DNA of 64,000 nt from Akkermansia muciniphila (GCF_040616545.1 NZ_CP156688.1:1054001-1118000); one strand, 5' to 3'; counted from the first letter of the stretch, positions 1-9,498 are shown. Numbers and translations: made by a program. Notes: a model not told the origin generated them from the letters alone.

Positions 1-507
1 TTCGGCATGAACATCCTGGCTTATGATCCGCACCCTGACCAGTGCTTTGCGGAAGAAGCCGGTATCACGTACACCACGCTGGACGACCTTTACGCGCGGT
101 CCGACATCATCTCCCTGCACTGCCCCCTCACCCCGGAAACGGAATACCTGATCAACGCGGACTCCATCCGCAAAATGAAGGACGGCGTCATGATCATCAA
201 CACGGGGCGCGGCAAGCTGATCAACACGGAGATGCTGATTGACGGCCTGAAATCAAAGAAAGTGGGCTCCGCCGGCCTGGACGTGTACGAAGAGGAAGGG
301 GAATATTTTTATGAAGACAAATCAGACAGAATCATTGATGATGATACCCTGGCGCGGCTGCTCTCCTTCAACAACGTCATCCTGACCTCCCACCAGGGCT
401 TCTTCACGAAGGAGGCCCTGCACAATATTGCGGAAGTCACCCTGCACAACATCCGGGATTTTCTGGAAGGCAAACCCTTGGTGAACCGGGTCAGCCTCCA
501 CCAGTAA
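1..507 (+). CDS. ldhA: D-lactate dehydrogenase, NAD-dependent (C-terminal part, 5' end outside window)
   Basis: The reading frame is open from base 1, so the start lies before the window; 168 residues are visible. The fragment carries the end of the Rossmann domain (INTGRGKLINTEML, with the substrate-binding Arg), the acid/base Glu region GLDVYEEEGEYFYED and the catalytic His in TSHQGFFTKEA. These are signatures of the D-2-hydroxyacid dehydrogenase family, and the EEEGEYFYED insertion is typical of fermentative D-LdhA. The expected role is reduction of pyruvate to D-lactate with NADH reoxidation in the cytoplasm. Another D-2-hydroxyacid dehydrogenase specificity cannot be excluded without the N-terminus. 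Confidence 0.88.
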   Translation, partial: FGMNILAYDPHPDQCFAEEAGITYTTLDDLYARSDIISLHCPLTPETEYLINADSIRKMKDGVMIINTGRGKLINTEMLIDGLKSKKVGSAGLDVYEEEGEYFYEDKSDRIIDDDTLARLLSFNNVILTSHQGFFTKEALHNIAEVTLHNIRDFLEGKPLVNRVSLHQ

Positions 508-547
508 AAGCATGAGGCCGTGCTGAAAAGCCCGGTTTCCCGATACT

Positions 548-1588
548 CTACCGGATGGGAACGTCATAAAAAACAGTTTCATACCCCTGCTTCTCCATCA
601 TCTCCCGGCGCACCACGCGCATCACGTTCCTTTCATAATCCCAGCCCCCCAGCCACCACACCACGTTGTAAATGGCGGGGGCCCGGTACACGCATTCCAC
701 GGAAATCTCCGGAAGGGAGGCCTCCGCCGTACCTTCATCCGTGTTGGAAACCTCATGCTCATGCCTGACGACCCGGTAAAGCAGCAGGGTCGCCGTGTGA
801 CCGTCCAGATGGTTGATTACGATGAAGTAATCTTCCTCCGGCAGGGGAACCAGCTCCATCCAGCGCCGGTTGGCCGCCAGGCAGCTTTCTTCCGCCCCGC
901 AGGAAAAAACCACGGCTCTCATACCATTCGGCAACGATTCCGAACGAACGCGGTATCCATCCCCGGCAATCTCCTTCAGCAGGGCGGCCGGAACCACAGC
1001 GGCGGCAGGATTTTTCTTCATGTATTTCTCCTGCAAAGCAGGCGCCATATCCGGAATGGAGGGAGGCGTGCCTTCCGCTTTCTTTAAATTTTTAAAAACG
1101 GCCCGGCAAATTTTATCCGCCCTTTCCGGGTTTTCATACGTCTCCCCCGGCAGCAGGGAGTTCCGGAGCACGCCAGCGGGCAGGGAGCCGGAAAACAACA
1201 GCCGCGAACCGACTGGAACCACGGGTTTCCTGGCATTCTGAAATAGCTGCCTCTCCAGGGAAACGGAACAGCCGTTGAGCTGGAAAAACAGCTCCGCAGC
1301 AATCCAGTCCGTTCCCGCTTTCCCCTTCACACCGGGCCAGCTGTTTGCGGCCACGTCCTTCACCTGCACCAAACAGGGAACGGACGCGTTTTCCCGTTCT
1401 CCGGGAGGCAGGCTTTCCATATAGGCTTCCACACGGGCCGCCGCAGGGGACAGGAGCGTTTTTCCGGGCCTGATCAGGGGCTGCTCAAAAGGCTCCCGGT
1501 CAAAGTCGGACAGCGTTTTTTCAGCCTTCAGCATTCCCGCTCCCATCCCGGACAGGAGGAAAATCAGCAAATAACAGTTCATCATCAT
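548..1588 (-). CDS. Secreted protein of unknown function
   Basis: A 346-residue protein that I do not recognise. I prefer the ATG at 1588 because it puts a clean signal peptide at the N-terminus (MMMNCYLLIFLLSGMGAG, then a cut near LKAEK). The frame stays open to 1627, but those extra residues are polar and would bury the signal. The mature part is mixed alpha/beta with four Cys and a Trp-rich C-terminal segment (YNVVWWLGGWDYERNV). No catalytic motif is evident. It converges with the preceding lactate dehydrogenase gene and stands alone. Export to the periplasm or outer membrane is inferred from the signal peptide only. Confidence 0.6.
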   Translation of the reverse strand: MMMNCYLLIFLLSGMGAGMLKAEKTLSDFDREPFEQPLIRPGKTLLSPAAARVEAYMESLPPGERENASVPCLVQVKDVAANSWPGVKGKAGTDWIAAELFFQLNGCSVSLERQLFQNARKPVVPVGSRLLFSGSLPAGVLRNSLLPGETYENPERADKICRAVFKNLKKAEGTPPSIPDMAPALQEKYMKKNPAAAVVPAALLKEIAGDGYRVRSESLPNGMRAVVFSCGAEESCLAANRRWMELVPLPEEDYFIVINHLDGHTATLLLYRVVRHEHEVSNTDEGTAEASLPEISVECVYRAPAIYNVVWWLGGWDYERNVMRVVRREMMEKQGYETVFYDVPIR

Positions 1589-1929
1589 CGTAGTTGGGGT
1601 TACGCCGGACCACTGCCCGGCTATCATTGATTAAATGCTCCTGATGCATTGAGGACAAGCAGATTTTTACCTTTTTCCTCCTCTGCCTCCGGCTTGGAAT
1701 CTCCAGAATACTCCGTACCGGGACACGGCGCTTCCTTTCTGCCCAAAAATCCCTTCCCTGGAGCCTTCACAACAGGGATTCTGCGGATGGCCATGCAGCT
1801 GCTCCACCCTGGTGGCCGGGAAAAATACGGAAAAATCTTCCACTTTTTTATTGACCGCAACGGTATCTTGAAGGACAAGACCTGAGAAGATTCATCTCTG
1901 TTTCTCAACTATCAACACCCATATCCAAC
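1589..1929. other. Intergenic region without a supported gene
   Basis: Short open frames exist on both strands (for example 1624-1908 minus and 1649-1885 plus), but they are rich in Pro, Arg and Ser, lack recognisable motifs and overlap each other. The region probably carries divergent promoters for the two secreted-protein genes. I see no RNA gene or strong terminator. Confidence 0.4.
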
Positions 1930-2820
1930 ATGAAACTGCTCTTCCTTCTTCATGCCTCCCTGCTTCTTTGCATGACCGCCCAGGCCAAATTTCCGGCGGA
2001 CGGATTAATTAAAACGGCCTCCTCCGGCGTTATCCAGGGGAAGGCCATCCTGATGAAGGCTGAAGACGCGGAGCTTTCCAAAAGCAAGCTGGCAAAAATA
2101 CAGTCCAGCAAATTCATTGCCGGCATGGCGGAAAAAGACTCCGGCGCCAGTTGGGAAGTCAACGTGGCTAATGACGGCGAATACGTCATTGAAGTCTGGT
2201 ACACGTTCCCCTGGACAGCTTCCGCCACCGCCCAGTATGAGTTGAAATGCGGCGGCAGCGCCCCCTTCCTGTGGAACGTGCCCACCTCCGGCGGCGGCAC
2301 GGCAGACGGAGGCATCTACCACCTGGGCCGCATGAACCTGGCCAAGGGCAAGCAAACCTTCACGCTGAAGAAAAAAGGAAGGGACGGCATTTACGTCCGC
2401 TATATCCGGCTGATTCCCACCGCCATTTTCCCGGTAGTCCGGGCCGCCGCGAGCGGCAAAATCACGCTTCTGCCTGAAAACTGCCTCGTCACCCGCGCCC
2501 TGGCAAAAGACATGGGGAAATTCACCGTCCTGTCCCACTTCAATTCCGTCAGCTGGGACATTTACACCAAAAAAGGCGGCACCTACACGGTCACGACGGA
2601 TTACGCCATCGCGGACGCTCCCTCCACCCTGTTCAAGCTGGGTTATTCCGTCAATGACCAATTGACGGAATTCACCTTCCCGGGCACCGGGGGCTGGTCC
2701 CGGTTCGTCAAATACTCCCCCGGCACCATCACGCTGCCGCCGGGGAAATGCACTCTGACCGTCAAGGGAATCACCAGCGGGGCGGAGACGAAATCCGTGG
2801 TGCTCACGCCCGTTCCGTAA
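1930..2820 (+). CDS. Secreted protein with two beta-sandwich (carbohydrate-binding-like) modules
   Basis: The 296-residue product starts with a classic signal peptide (MKLLFLLHASLLLCMTAQA, cleavage about residue 19). Residues 40-155 read like a CBM6/CBM35-type jelly roll: an early AEDAEL segment, SWEVNVANDGEYVIEVWYTFP and GIYVRYIRLIPT at the end. A second similar module seems to occupy residues 175-296 (YTVTTDYAIADAP, WSRFVKYSPGTITLPPG). No catalytic module is present, so it is likely a binding or accessory protein for glycans at the cell surface. The fold is assigned by sequence pattern only. Confidence 0.6.
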   Translation: MKLLFLLHASLLLCMTAQAKFPADGLIKTASSGVIQGKAILMKAEDAELSKSKLAKIQSSKFIAGMAEKDSGASWEVNVANDGEYVIEVWYTFPWTASATAQYELKCGGSAPFLWNVPTSGGGTADGGIYHLGRMNLAKGKQTFTLKKKGRDGIYVRYIRLIPTAIFPVVRAAASGKITLLPENCLVTRALAKDMGKFTVLSHFNSVSWDIYTKKGGTYTVTTDYAIADAPSTLFKLGYSVNDQLTEFTFPGTGGWSRFVKYSPGTITLPPGKCTLTVKGITSGAETKSVVLTPVP

Positions 2821-3091
2821 GTCCCCCCGGACCGTTTTTGCAGGAACCTGTTCCCCACTCCGGAAAAGGCGACTGCGAAAATCCCTCTCCATTTCTTCAT
2901 TTTTCTTTACCTCCCTTCCCCCCTGTGGAATATAGGAGGCGGTTTGCCCGCCTGCCGGGCGGACCGCTACAGCACAGCCCCGCACCGGGATCTTTTCCGC
3001 AGGAAGGGCCCTTCCGGCACCGCGGCTGCGCGCCACGCAAATATCATCCATCTCTCTGCAAGCACGATCATTTTTTGCCGTACTTTATACC

Positions 3092-4249
3092 ATGAGCGCT
3101 CCGGTTCCCCTCTCTCCATCTGTCCTGGCTCCCAAACCGCATTATGCCGCCCTGGACGGCCTGCGCGGCGTGGCGGCCGTCATGGTGGTCCTGTTCCACA
3201 TGTTTGAAGGGAGCACAAGGGACTTCCAATTCCATACGGACCAGATCATCAACCACGGCTACCTGGCTGTGGACTTTTTCTTCATGCTCTCCGGATTCGT
3301 CATCGGATACGCCTATGACAACCGCTGGGGAAAAATGAGCCTATGGAACTTCTGCAAGCGAAGGCTGGTGCGCCTGCAGCCCATGGTGGTCATGGGCATG
3401 CTCCTGGGAGGCATCCTCTTCTACTTCCAGGGCTCCGAGATTTTCCCTAACCTGGCGGAAACCCCCGTGTGGAAAATGCTGCTGGTCATGACCGTGGGGT
3501 TCACCCTGCTGCCCGTGCCCGTCTCCCTGGACATCCGGGGGTGGACGGAAATGCACCCCCTGAACGGTCCTGCCTGGTCCCTCTTCTTCGAATACATCGC
3601 CAACATCCTTTACGCCGTGCTCATCAGGAAATTCACCAGCAGATGGCTGGCGGTCCTGGTATTCCTGGCGGGATGCGCCCTCATCCACCAATGCTACACG
3701 CAGGGCAACAACATCGGCGGCTGGACGCTGGACGTGGAACAATGCCGCGTGGGCCTCACGCGGCTCATGTTCCCCTTCTTCGGCGGGCTGCTCCTGTTCC
3801 GGCTGTGCAAGCCGGGACGGATCAGGCACGGCTTCTGGTGGTGCAGCCTGCTTCTGGCGGCGGCCCTGGCCATGCCGCATGTGGGCGGCGCGGAAAATTT
3901 CCATCTGAACGGCCTGTATGACGCCTTCTGCATCATCATCATCTTCCCGTTGGTGGTCTTCATGGGGGCCAGCGACATCCCCGGAGACATCTCCTCCCGG
4001 GCCAGCCGCTTCCTGGGAAACATCTCCTACCCCCTTTACATCACCCACTATCCCATTGTCTACATCTACCTGGCATGGGTGCACGACGCGGAAGTCCCCT
4101 TTTCCCGGGCTCTCCCCGTGGCGGTGGGCGTCCTTTTCCTCTGCATTGCCGTGGCCTACGGGTGCCTGAAGCTCTATGACGAACCCGTGCGCGCGTGGCT
4201 CTCCAGACGCGTGCTCGGCCGCCGCGCTCCGGAACCTCCCAAGGCGTAA
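3092..4249 (+). CDS. Acyltransferase 3 family membrane protein (OafA/YrhL-like)
   Basis: The product is 385 residues and strongly hydrophobic, with about ten membrane segments. The N-terminal family signature is clear: HYAALDGLRGVAAVMVVLFHMFEG with the conserved HxxxxLDGLRG-type start, followed by VDFFFMLSGFVIGYAY. Central GPAWSLFFEYIANILYA matches the usual NGPAWSL motif. Such proteins move acetyl or other acyl groups onto sugars of cell-surface polysaccharide, peptidoglycan or secondary metabolites. The acceptor cannot be told from sequence. It stands 102 bp upstream of a co-directional exporter gene, so co-transcription is possible. Confidence 0.88.
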   Translation: MSAPVPLSPSVLAPKPHYAALDGLRGVAAVMVVLFHMFEGSTRDFQFHTDQIINHGYLAVDFFFMLSGFVIGYAYDNRWGKMSLWNFCKRRLVRLQPMVVMGMLLGGILFYFQGSEIFPNLAETPVWKMLLVMTVGFTLLPVPVSLDIRGWTEMHPLNGPAWSLFFEYIANILYAVLIRKFTSRWLAVLVFLAGCALIHQCYTQGNNIGGWTLDVEQCRVGLTRLMFPFFGGLLLFRLCKPGRIRHGFWWCSLLLAAALAMPHVGGAENFHLNGLYDAFCIIIIFPLVVFMGASDIPGDISSRASRFLGNISYPLYITHYPIVYIYLAWVHDAEVPFSRALPVAVGVLFLCIAVAYGCLKLYDEPVRAWLSRRVLGRRAPEPPKA

Positions 4250-4351
4250 ACGGCGCCCCCGCAGACTCCCGGAAAAACAAACGGGAGCATCCCGGACAAA
4301 CATCTGCCTTGCCCCCGGCGCGGCCCAGCCGGATACTGGCGGTGGCCGTCC

Positions 4352-5761
4352 ATGGAAAAATTGCAGACATCCTCAAAAGCGCTGCGCTACCTGCCCTTTC
4401 TGGTGGCATCCGCATTCTTCATGCAGATGCTGGACGCCACTATCCTGAACACGGCCATTCCCACCATCGCCCGGAGCTTCCACAGCCACCCGCTCCAGCT
4501 CCATTCCCTGGTAACGGCGTACATGCTCACCGTCTGCGTCCTGATCCCGGCCTCCGGGTGGATTTCCGACAAGCTGGGCTCCCGCCGCACCTTCCTCTTC
4601 GCCATCTCCGTCTTCTCCGCGGGGTCCCTGCTCTGCGCCCTCTCCACCTCCGTCCCCATGATGACCGCCTGCCGCGTCATCCAGGGAATCGGGGGCGCCT
4701 TCCTGATGCCTGTGGGGCGGCTCGTGGTTCTTCGCTCCTACCCGCGCTCCATGTTCGTGAACGTCCTGAACATCGTGACCATTCCGGCGCTGCTGGGGCC
4801 GCTCCTGGGTCCGGTGCTGGGCGGCATCATCGTCCAGTACGCCTCCTGGCACTGGATCTTCCTGATCAACATTCCGGTGGGCATCGCGGGCCTGTGGGCC
4901 ACCTGGAAAATCATGCCGGACCTGAAAGCCGTCCGGGAACAGGGATTTGACTGGCCCGGGTTCCTCCTCTTCTCCTCCTCCGCCGTGCTGGTCACCATGG
5001 GCCTCTCCACCACAGGAGGCACGGAAGACAGGGAACGCATGATCCTGCTCATGTCTGCCGGAGGCGTGCTTCAGCTCCTGTACTGGGCGCTGGCGTTCCG
5101 GTTAAAGGCGCCCCTCTTCAGCCCCGCCCTGTTCCGCATCAGGAACTTCGCCATCGGCATCGCGGGCAACATCGTCTGCCGGTTGGGCGGAAGCTGCCTG
5201 CCTTACCTGATTCCGCTCTTCTTCCAGGTGGTGCTGGGCTACTCAGCCCTTCAATCCGGCATGTCCCTGATCCCCCTGGCGCTGAGCAACCTGCTGGCAA
5301 AAACGGTCGCGCCGCGGCTGCTCGGCAAATTCGGCTACCGGAACATCATGGTGGTCAACACTTTTACCATCGGAGCCCTGCTGGCGGCGTTCTACTTCGT
5401 CGGCCCCGGCACCAGTGAACTCACCCTGCTGGGTATGCTGGCTCTGCTGGGGGGAGCCAACTCCATTCAATTCACCTGCATGAACACCCTGACGCTGATC
5501 GACCTCCCCAACTCGGACGCCAGCAGCGGCAACTCCCTGCTCTCCACCATCATGCAATTATCCATCGCCGTCAGCATCGCCGCGGCTTCCCTGCTGCTGG
5601 ACAGCTTCGGCGGCCACTCGGCCACGTCCGGAACAGCGGTGGAAGCTGCCTTCCACGCCACCTTCGTCACCATTGGCATCACGGCGGCGGCCAGCTCCTT
5701 CATCTTTGCCCTGGTGGACAAGGACAAGGGCATTACCCGCAAACGGAAAAAAGCGGCCTGA
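4352..5761 (+). CDS. MFS exporter, DHA2 (EmrB/QacA-type) family
   Basis: A 469-residue membrane protein with about 14 hydrophobic segments, as expected for the drug:H+ antiporter-2 family. Family motifs are visible: LDATILNTAIPTIARSF in TM1 (motif D1), GWISDKLGSRRTFLFAI (motif A) and GPLLGPVLGGIIVQYASWHWIFLINIPVG (motif C and after). Proton-driven export of amphiphilic or toxic compounds is the family role, and the substrate is unknown. No membrane-fusion (EmrA) partner lies beside it. The start is an ATG that gives a short cytoplasmic lead before TM1. Confidence 0.88.
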   Translation: MEKLQTSSKALRYLPFLVASAFFMQMLDATILNTAIPTIARSFHSHPLQLHSLVTAYMLTVCVLIPASGWISDKLGSRRTFLFAISVFSAGSLLCALSTSVPMMTACRVIQGIGGAFLMPVGRLVVLRSYPRSMFVNVLNIVTIPALLGPLLGPVLGGIIVQYASWHWIFLINIPVGIAGLWATWKIMPDLKAVREQGFDWPGFLLFSSSAVLVTMGLSTTGGTEDRERMILLMSAGGVLQLLYWALAFRLKAPLFSPALFRIRNFAIGIAGNIVCRLGGSCLPYLIPLFFQVVLGYSALQSGMSLIPLALSNLLAKTVAPRLLGKFGYRNIMVVNTFTIGALLAAFYFVGPGTSELTLLGMLALLGGANSIQFTCMNTLTLIDLPNSDASSGNSLLSTIMQLSIAVSIAAASLLLDSFGGHSATSGTAVEAAFHATFVTIGITAAASSFIFALVDKDKGITRKRKKAA

Positions 5762-5781
5762 TGCCGGAGAGGCGCACCCGT

Positions 5782-6249
5782 TCAGGAACAGGAAACGCTC
5801 TCTCCCGTATCAATGGAGCAGCACTGCGCAAACTGGGCGCGGGACTCTTCCAGGGTGATCGGCTTCTTATCCGCCCCCAGGGCCACGTAAACCAGCTCCG
5901 CTTCCGTAATCTTGGCGATGTTGTTGCAGAGCTTCGTCAGGCGTTCCGCGTACACCTCCACCTTCACCGTGACGGAAGTGCGCCCCACCTTGATAATCTC
6001 CGTATAAAAGGAAACTACATCCCCCACCAGCACGGGAGCTTCAAACGTCAGGCTGCTGACCGCACGCGTCACAATATAGCGGCTCAGGGCATAACGCATG
6101 GCCGTATTGGCGCCCGCAAGGTCCACCTGGCTCATCACCCAGCCGCCGAACACTTCCCCGCTCTGATTGGTATCCGCGGGCATGGGCTCCACGCGCAAGG
6201 CGGGAATGCGGTCTTCCGGAAGCTGGGCATGTTGATAGGTACTTTCCAT
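5782..6249 (-). CDS. Acyl-CoA thioesterase, YciA-like hotdog family
   Basis: The 155-residue, single-hotdog-domain protein shows the YciA/BACH pattern: PADTNQSGEVFGGWVMSQVDLAGANTAM (the catalytic Asp and the helix that wraps the CoA site), then AVSSLTFEAPVLVGDVVSFYTEI and VKVEVYAERL. It hydrolyses acyl-CoA thioesters in the cytoplasm; chain-length preference is not predictable. The Cys-containing C-terminal tail (CCSIDTGESVSCS) is a little unusual. The gene converges with the MFS exporter gene, 20 bp apart. Confidence 0.9.
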   Translation of the reverse strand: MESTYQHAQLPEDRIPALRVEPMPADTNQSGEVFGGWVMSQVDLAGANTAMRYALSRYIVTRAVSSLTFEAPVLVGDVVSFYTEIIKVGRTSVTVKVEVYAERLTKLCNNIAKITEAELVYVALGADKKPITLEESRAQFAQCCSIDTGESVSCS

Positions 6250-6521
6250 AAATAAGAATAATTATAAATTAATGCAGTTATGCTCATCCATCCCGGCCCT
6301 CTTGTAAAGAGCAAAAAGCGGAAGCGGCGCAGGCCGCTCCCACGGTTTCCTTCCCTGTGCAGATCATCCCGGCCTGCATGACTGGTACAACAGACGCCGG
6401 AACTTTCCGTTCCATTCAAAATGAGAAAAAGAAAAAGGCATTCTTCTGCCGGACACGCGGATTTGTGCGTCTTATTCCCGCCATTTTTCACCATGGCGGC
6501 GGACAGGATTGTCCATTCCTT

Positions 6522-6782
6522 ATGGACCGTGATCGAGAACCCAAAACGAAAGAAGTGGACGGGGAAGAATGGCCTGCTTCCGACTTCGCGTACGTGCCGG
6601 ACCCTGAAAAGCCTTCCACCTGGAAACTGCCTATCTTCAACATGCACCACGTTGGAGGAGCCCTGGCCGCCATGACCAGCGATTACCGCGGCAATCCCGT
6701 GGAAATCCCGGAAGAAGACCGCCAGGCTGTCATGGACAAAATCCTGGCCCGTAAAGCGGAACTGGAACGGGAAAAAAAGTAA
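6522..6782 (+). CDS. Small protein resembling the DUF6582 phage-protein domain
   Basis: I choose the ATG at 6522 (86 residues). The frame is open back to a GTG at 6357, but those residues do not look coding. The core DFAYVPDPEKPSTWKLPIF followed by HHVGGALAAM and a Lys/Glu-rich C-terminal helix resembles the short 'FAYV..LPI.D..HVRNALA' module that is often found inside phage head-maturation proteases and as free small proteins. Function is unknown. A hairpin with a T-run follows at 6859-6887. No other phage gene is nearby, so it may be a domesticated fragment. The family match is from memory and tentative. Confidence 0.6.
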   Translation: MDRDREPKTKEVDGEEWPASDFAYVPDPEKPSTWKLPIFNMHHVGGALAAMTSDYRGNPVEIPEEDRQAVMDKILARKAELEREKK

Positions 6783-7152
6783 CTGCACTTTTCTTCCTTA
6801 ACCGGAACACAGCAGGGGACGAGTAATTTTCCACCTTCTACTTCCTTTATTTTTTACGTCCGGCAGGTAAAACCCGCCGGATTTTTTGTGCCCGTTTCCC
6901 GGCGTGCAAAAATTTCACGATACCACCGCGCTGCCAGGGCCAGGAAACTCCTCCTTCCCATATTTTTTGCCTTTGCGGGTGTAATGGCATGGAATTCCAG
7001 CGGCGGCTGTGGTAGGATTGCCGTGTTCCATCATCCTTGGAAAAAGGAAGCAGCACGGGGGCATTAAGACATTCTCCCTCCTGAAAACGGCGTCCATTCT
7101 TCGGCAAAGCCGGAACCCGCAGCGCCATTTCCTCCCCTTAAACGTAATCCGC
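6783..7152. other. Intergenic region upstream of the chromate-transporter pair
   Basis: Apart from the terminator at 6859-6887, I see no gene. Open frames on the minus strand (6847-7128, 6915-7220) and the extension of the plus frame from 7009 have no recognisable protein character. The promoter of the chr pair should lie in the last 150 bp. Confidence 0.4.
6859..6887 (+). terminator. Rho-independent terminator after the small DUF6582-like gene
   Basis: The stem TCCGGCAGG (6859-6867) pairs with CCCGCCGGA (6873-6881) with one A-C mismatch and a TAAAA loop, and is followed directly by six T. It lies 77 bp beyond the stop codon at 6782. Confidence 0.7.
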
Positions 7153-7722
7153 ATGACAGGAGAAAAAGTCAAAAGATGCCTCTGGTTATTCTGGATTAAC
7201 CTGTTCATCGGAGCTTTCACCTTTGGGGGCGGCTACATTGTCGTTCCCATGATCAGCAAGTACTTTGTCCGGAAAAAACGGTTGTTTTCCAAGGAGGAGC
7301 TTCTGTCCATGGCCGCTATCGCGCAATCTGCGCCCGGGGCCATTGCCGTCAACCTCTCTGCGCTGGCGGGGCACCGGACCGCAGGCATGGCCGGCGTAGT
7401 ATCCAGCTGCCTGGGAGCCGTCATTCCGCCGCTGATCATCCTCTCCATCGTATCCGTCTGGTATGACGCCTTCAGCTCCAATACCGCCGTGGAAGCGGTG
7501 CTGCGCGGCATGCAGGCGGGCGTGGCGGCGCTCATTGTGGACATTGTGGCGGACATGTGGCAGATGATTCTCCGCAGAAAATCCGCCCTGCTGAATGCCC
7601 TGGTGCCGGGCGCGTTCCTGGCCAGCTTCATCTTCCGCCTCAACATCGCCGCCATTCTGGCCGTGTGCTGCGTCCTGAGCCTCTGGCACGTCCGGAGAAC
7701 GCTGGGAAGGAGGGCCGGATGA
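7153..7722 (+). CDS. Chromate transporter family, first half-size subunit (ChrA N-domain type)
   Basis: The 189-residue product is one CHR domain. The start at ATG 7153 (MTGEKVKRCLWLFWINLFIGAFTFGGGYIVVPMI) puts the conserved FGGG..V.PM motif in the first membrane segment. Later come AQSAPGAIAVNLSALAGHRTAG (PGP/PGA motif) and GAVIPPLIILSIV. Two half-size CHR proteins usually act as a pair that moves chromate or another oxyanion across the cytoplasmic membrane. The true substrate in gut anaerobes is uncertain. The stop codon overlaps the start of the second half (ATGA), indicating translational coupling. Confidence 0.88.
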   Translation: MTGEKVKRCLWLFWINLFIGAFTFGGGYIVVPMISKYFVRKKRLFSKEELLSMAAIAQSAPGAIAVNLSALAGHRTAGMAGVVSSCLGAVIPPLIILSIVSVWYDAFSSNTAVEAVLRGMQAGVAALIVDIVADMWQMILRRKSALLNALVPGAFLASFIFRLNIAAILAVCCVLSLWHVRRTLGRRAG

Positions 7723-8285
7723 TGCAGGCGCTCTGGCAGCTTTTCAGCGTCTTTCTCCAGATCGGCGCGTTCAGCATCGGGGGCGGCTACGCCGTCATCC
7801 CCATGATCCGGGACCAGGTGGTGATTCACCAGGGCTGGATTACGCAGAAGGTCTTTACGGATATTATCACCATCTCCCAGATGACGCCGGGGCCGCTGGC
7901 CATCAACACCTCCACCTTCGTGGGGCTGCAAATCGCCGGCATTCCCGGAGCCGTGGCGGCCACCCTGGGATGCATCATTCCCGGCGTGGCCGCGGCGCTG
8001 CTGCTGCACCTCTTTTTCCAGAGGCACAAAAGGTCCGTTTACGTCTCCGGGGTTCTGGAAGGCTTGAAAGCAGCTTCCGTGGGACTGATCATGTCCGCCG
8101 GGGGCACCATCCTGATGCTGACCTTCTGCGGCACCTTTGACTGGCACGCCATCACGGAGGTGGATATTCCGAGCATCATCCTCTTCAGCGCGGCCCTGTT
8201 CATCCTGCGGAAATGGAAGATGAACCCCATCCTGCTGATGAGCCTGACGGGATTGGCCGGGTATTTTATTTACGGATTGTCCTGA
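7719..8285 (+). CDS. Chromate transporter family, second half-size subunit (ChrA C-domain type)
   Basis: The 188-residue product starts at the ATG overlapping the upstream stop. It repeats the CHR-domain pattern of its neighbour: FSIGGGYAVIPMIRD, then ISQMTPGPLAINTSTFVG (a canonical PGP) and GCIIPGVAAALLLHLFF. The frame is open further upstream to 7557, but that part lies inside the first subunit gene and is not used. Paired, antiparallel half-transporters are common in this family. The two proteins should form a heterodimer in the inner membrane. Confidence 0.88.
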   Translation: MMQALWQLFSVFLQIGAFSIGGGYAVIPMIRDQVVIHQGWITQKVFTDIITISQMTPGPLAINTSTFVGLQIAGIPGAVAATLGCIIPGVAAALLLHLFFQRHKRSVYVSGVLEGLKAASVGLIMSAGGTILMLTFCGTFDWHAITEVDIPSIILFSAALFILRKWKMNPILLMSLTGLAGYFIYGLS

Positions 8286-8598
8286 AGCAACCGCCCTGCC
8301 GGTTGACCTTCCATCCGGTAATTTTTCCTGATAACAAATTGGAGAAATTTAAAAGTATTCAAGGAAGAGCGGGATTGGAAAGTTTTATCCTGATCAAGGG
8401 GAATATTATTCAGAATAACATTATATCCATGAATATCAATGACATGTTAGCATAAAAACCCGTCTTCCCCTGAACGGATAACGCGGGCTCCGGTCATCAC
8501 GGAGAAGAGAAGCGGAACACCGGAGAAGAAATGGAGCCGCCAGGCAGGAATATTCATTCTTCCGGCAGTACCGCGCCAACAGCACGATTAATGAAAAA
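8286..8598. other. AT-rich intergenic region upstream of the SDR gene
   Basis: This 313-bp gap is distinctly AT-rich between about 8330 and 8460, unlike the flanking genes. It includes a partly symmetric GGGAATATTATTCAGAATAA segment near 8400. It likely holds the SDR promoter. No coding frame of convincing quality is present. Confidence 0.4.
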
Positions 8599-9498
8599 AT
8601 GAGCACAAAAGATATTCGCAAGATGCAGGACCCCCGCCATGAATTCCACCGGGAAGGGTATGAAAAACAGCAGCAGGAAGCCCCCGGCCTGCAATCCGAA
8701 ATGAAGCCCGTGCCGGACGCCGGGGAAGAAAGCTATCAGGGTACCGGCAAGCTCCGCGGCCGGAAAGCCCTGGTCACGGGCGGGGATTCGGGCATAGGCC
8801 GCGCGGCCGCCATTGCCTATGCCCGTGAAGGAGCGGATGTGGCCCTGAATTATCTTCCGGAAGAACAAAGCGACGCGGAGGAAGTGGCGGAACTGATCAG
8901 GAAGGAAGGGAGAAAGGCCGTTCTGCTGCCCGGAGACCTCAGCGATGAATCCTTCTGCAAGCAGCTCATCAGGGACGCGCTGGAAAAACTGGGCGGCCTG
9001 GACATCCTGGCGCTGGTGGCCGGCAAGCAGGTGGCCGTGGAAGACATTCAGGACATTACCACGGAGCAGTTGACCAAGACATTTGAAGTGAACGTCTTCT
9101 CCCTGTTCTGGATTGCCAAGGCCGTCCTCCCCCACCTCAAGCCCGGGGCGAGCATCATCACCTGTTCCTCCATCCAGGCCTATCAGCCGGGCAAAAACCT
9201 GATTGACTATGCCTCCACGAAAGCAGCCATCATCGCCTTCAGCCGCGCCCTGGCCAAGCAGGTGGCCTCCAAGGGAATCCGGGTCAATGTGGTGGCGCCG
9301 GGCCCGGTCTGGACGCCCCTGCAGGTGACGGGAGGCCAGCTTCAGGAAGACCTGCCGGAATTCGGCCAAAAAACGCCCCTCAAGCGCGCCGGACAGCCTG
9401 TGGAACTATCCGGACTGTACGTCTTCCTGGCGTCCCAGGAATCCAGCTTCATCACTGCGGAAGTCTTCGGCGTCACGGGAGGAATGCACCTGTCCTGA
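8599..9498 (+). CDS. SDR-family oxidoreductase, YghA/general-stress type
   Basis: A 299-residue classical short-chain dehydrogenase. The cofactor site is [22 protein letters not shown] (TGxxxGIG about residues 58-64). The catalytic Ser lies in ITCSS and the Tyr-Lys pair in DYASTKAAI. The long polar N-terminal lead (residues 1-50, with [13 protein letters not shown]) is typical of the YghA / B. subtilis YdaD-YhdF stress subgroup rather than of FabG. The expected reaction is NAD(P)-dependent oxidoreduction of an alcohol or carbonyl, substrate unknown. It is a single gene behind an AT-rich promoter region. Confidence 0.88.
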   Translation: MSTKDIRKMQDPRHEFHREGYEKQQQEAPGLQSEMKPVPDAGEESYQGTGKLRGRKALVTGGDSGIGRAAAIAYAREGADVALNYLPEEQSDAEEVAELIRKEGRKAVLLPGDLSDESFCKQLIRDALEKLGGLDILALVAGKQVAVEDIQDITTEQLTKTFEVNVFSLFWIAKAVLPHLKPGASIITCSSIQAYQPGKNLIDYASTKAAIIAFSRALAKQVASKGIRVNVVAPGPVWTPLQVTGGQLQEDLPEFGQKTPLKRAGQPVELSGLYVFLASQESSFITAEVFGVTGGMHLS

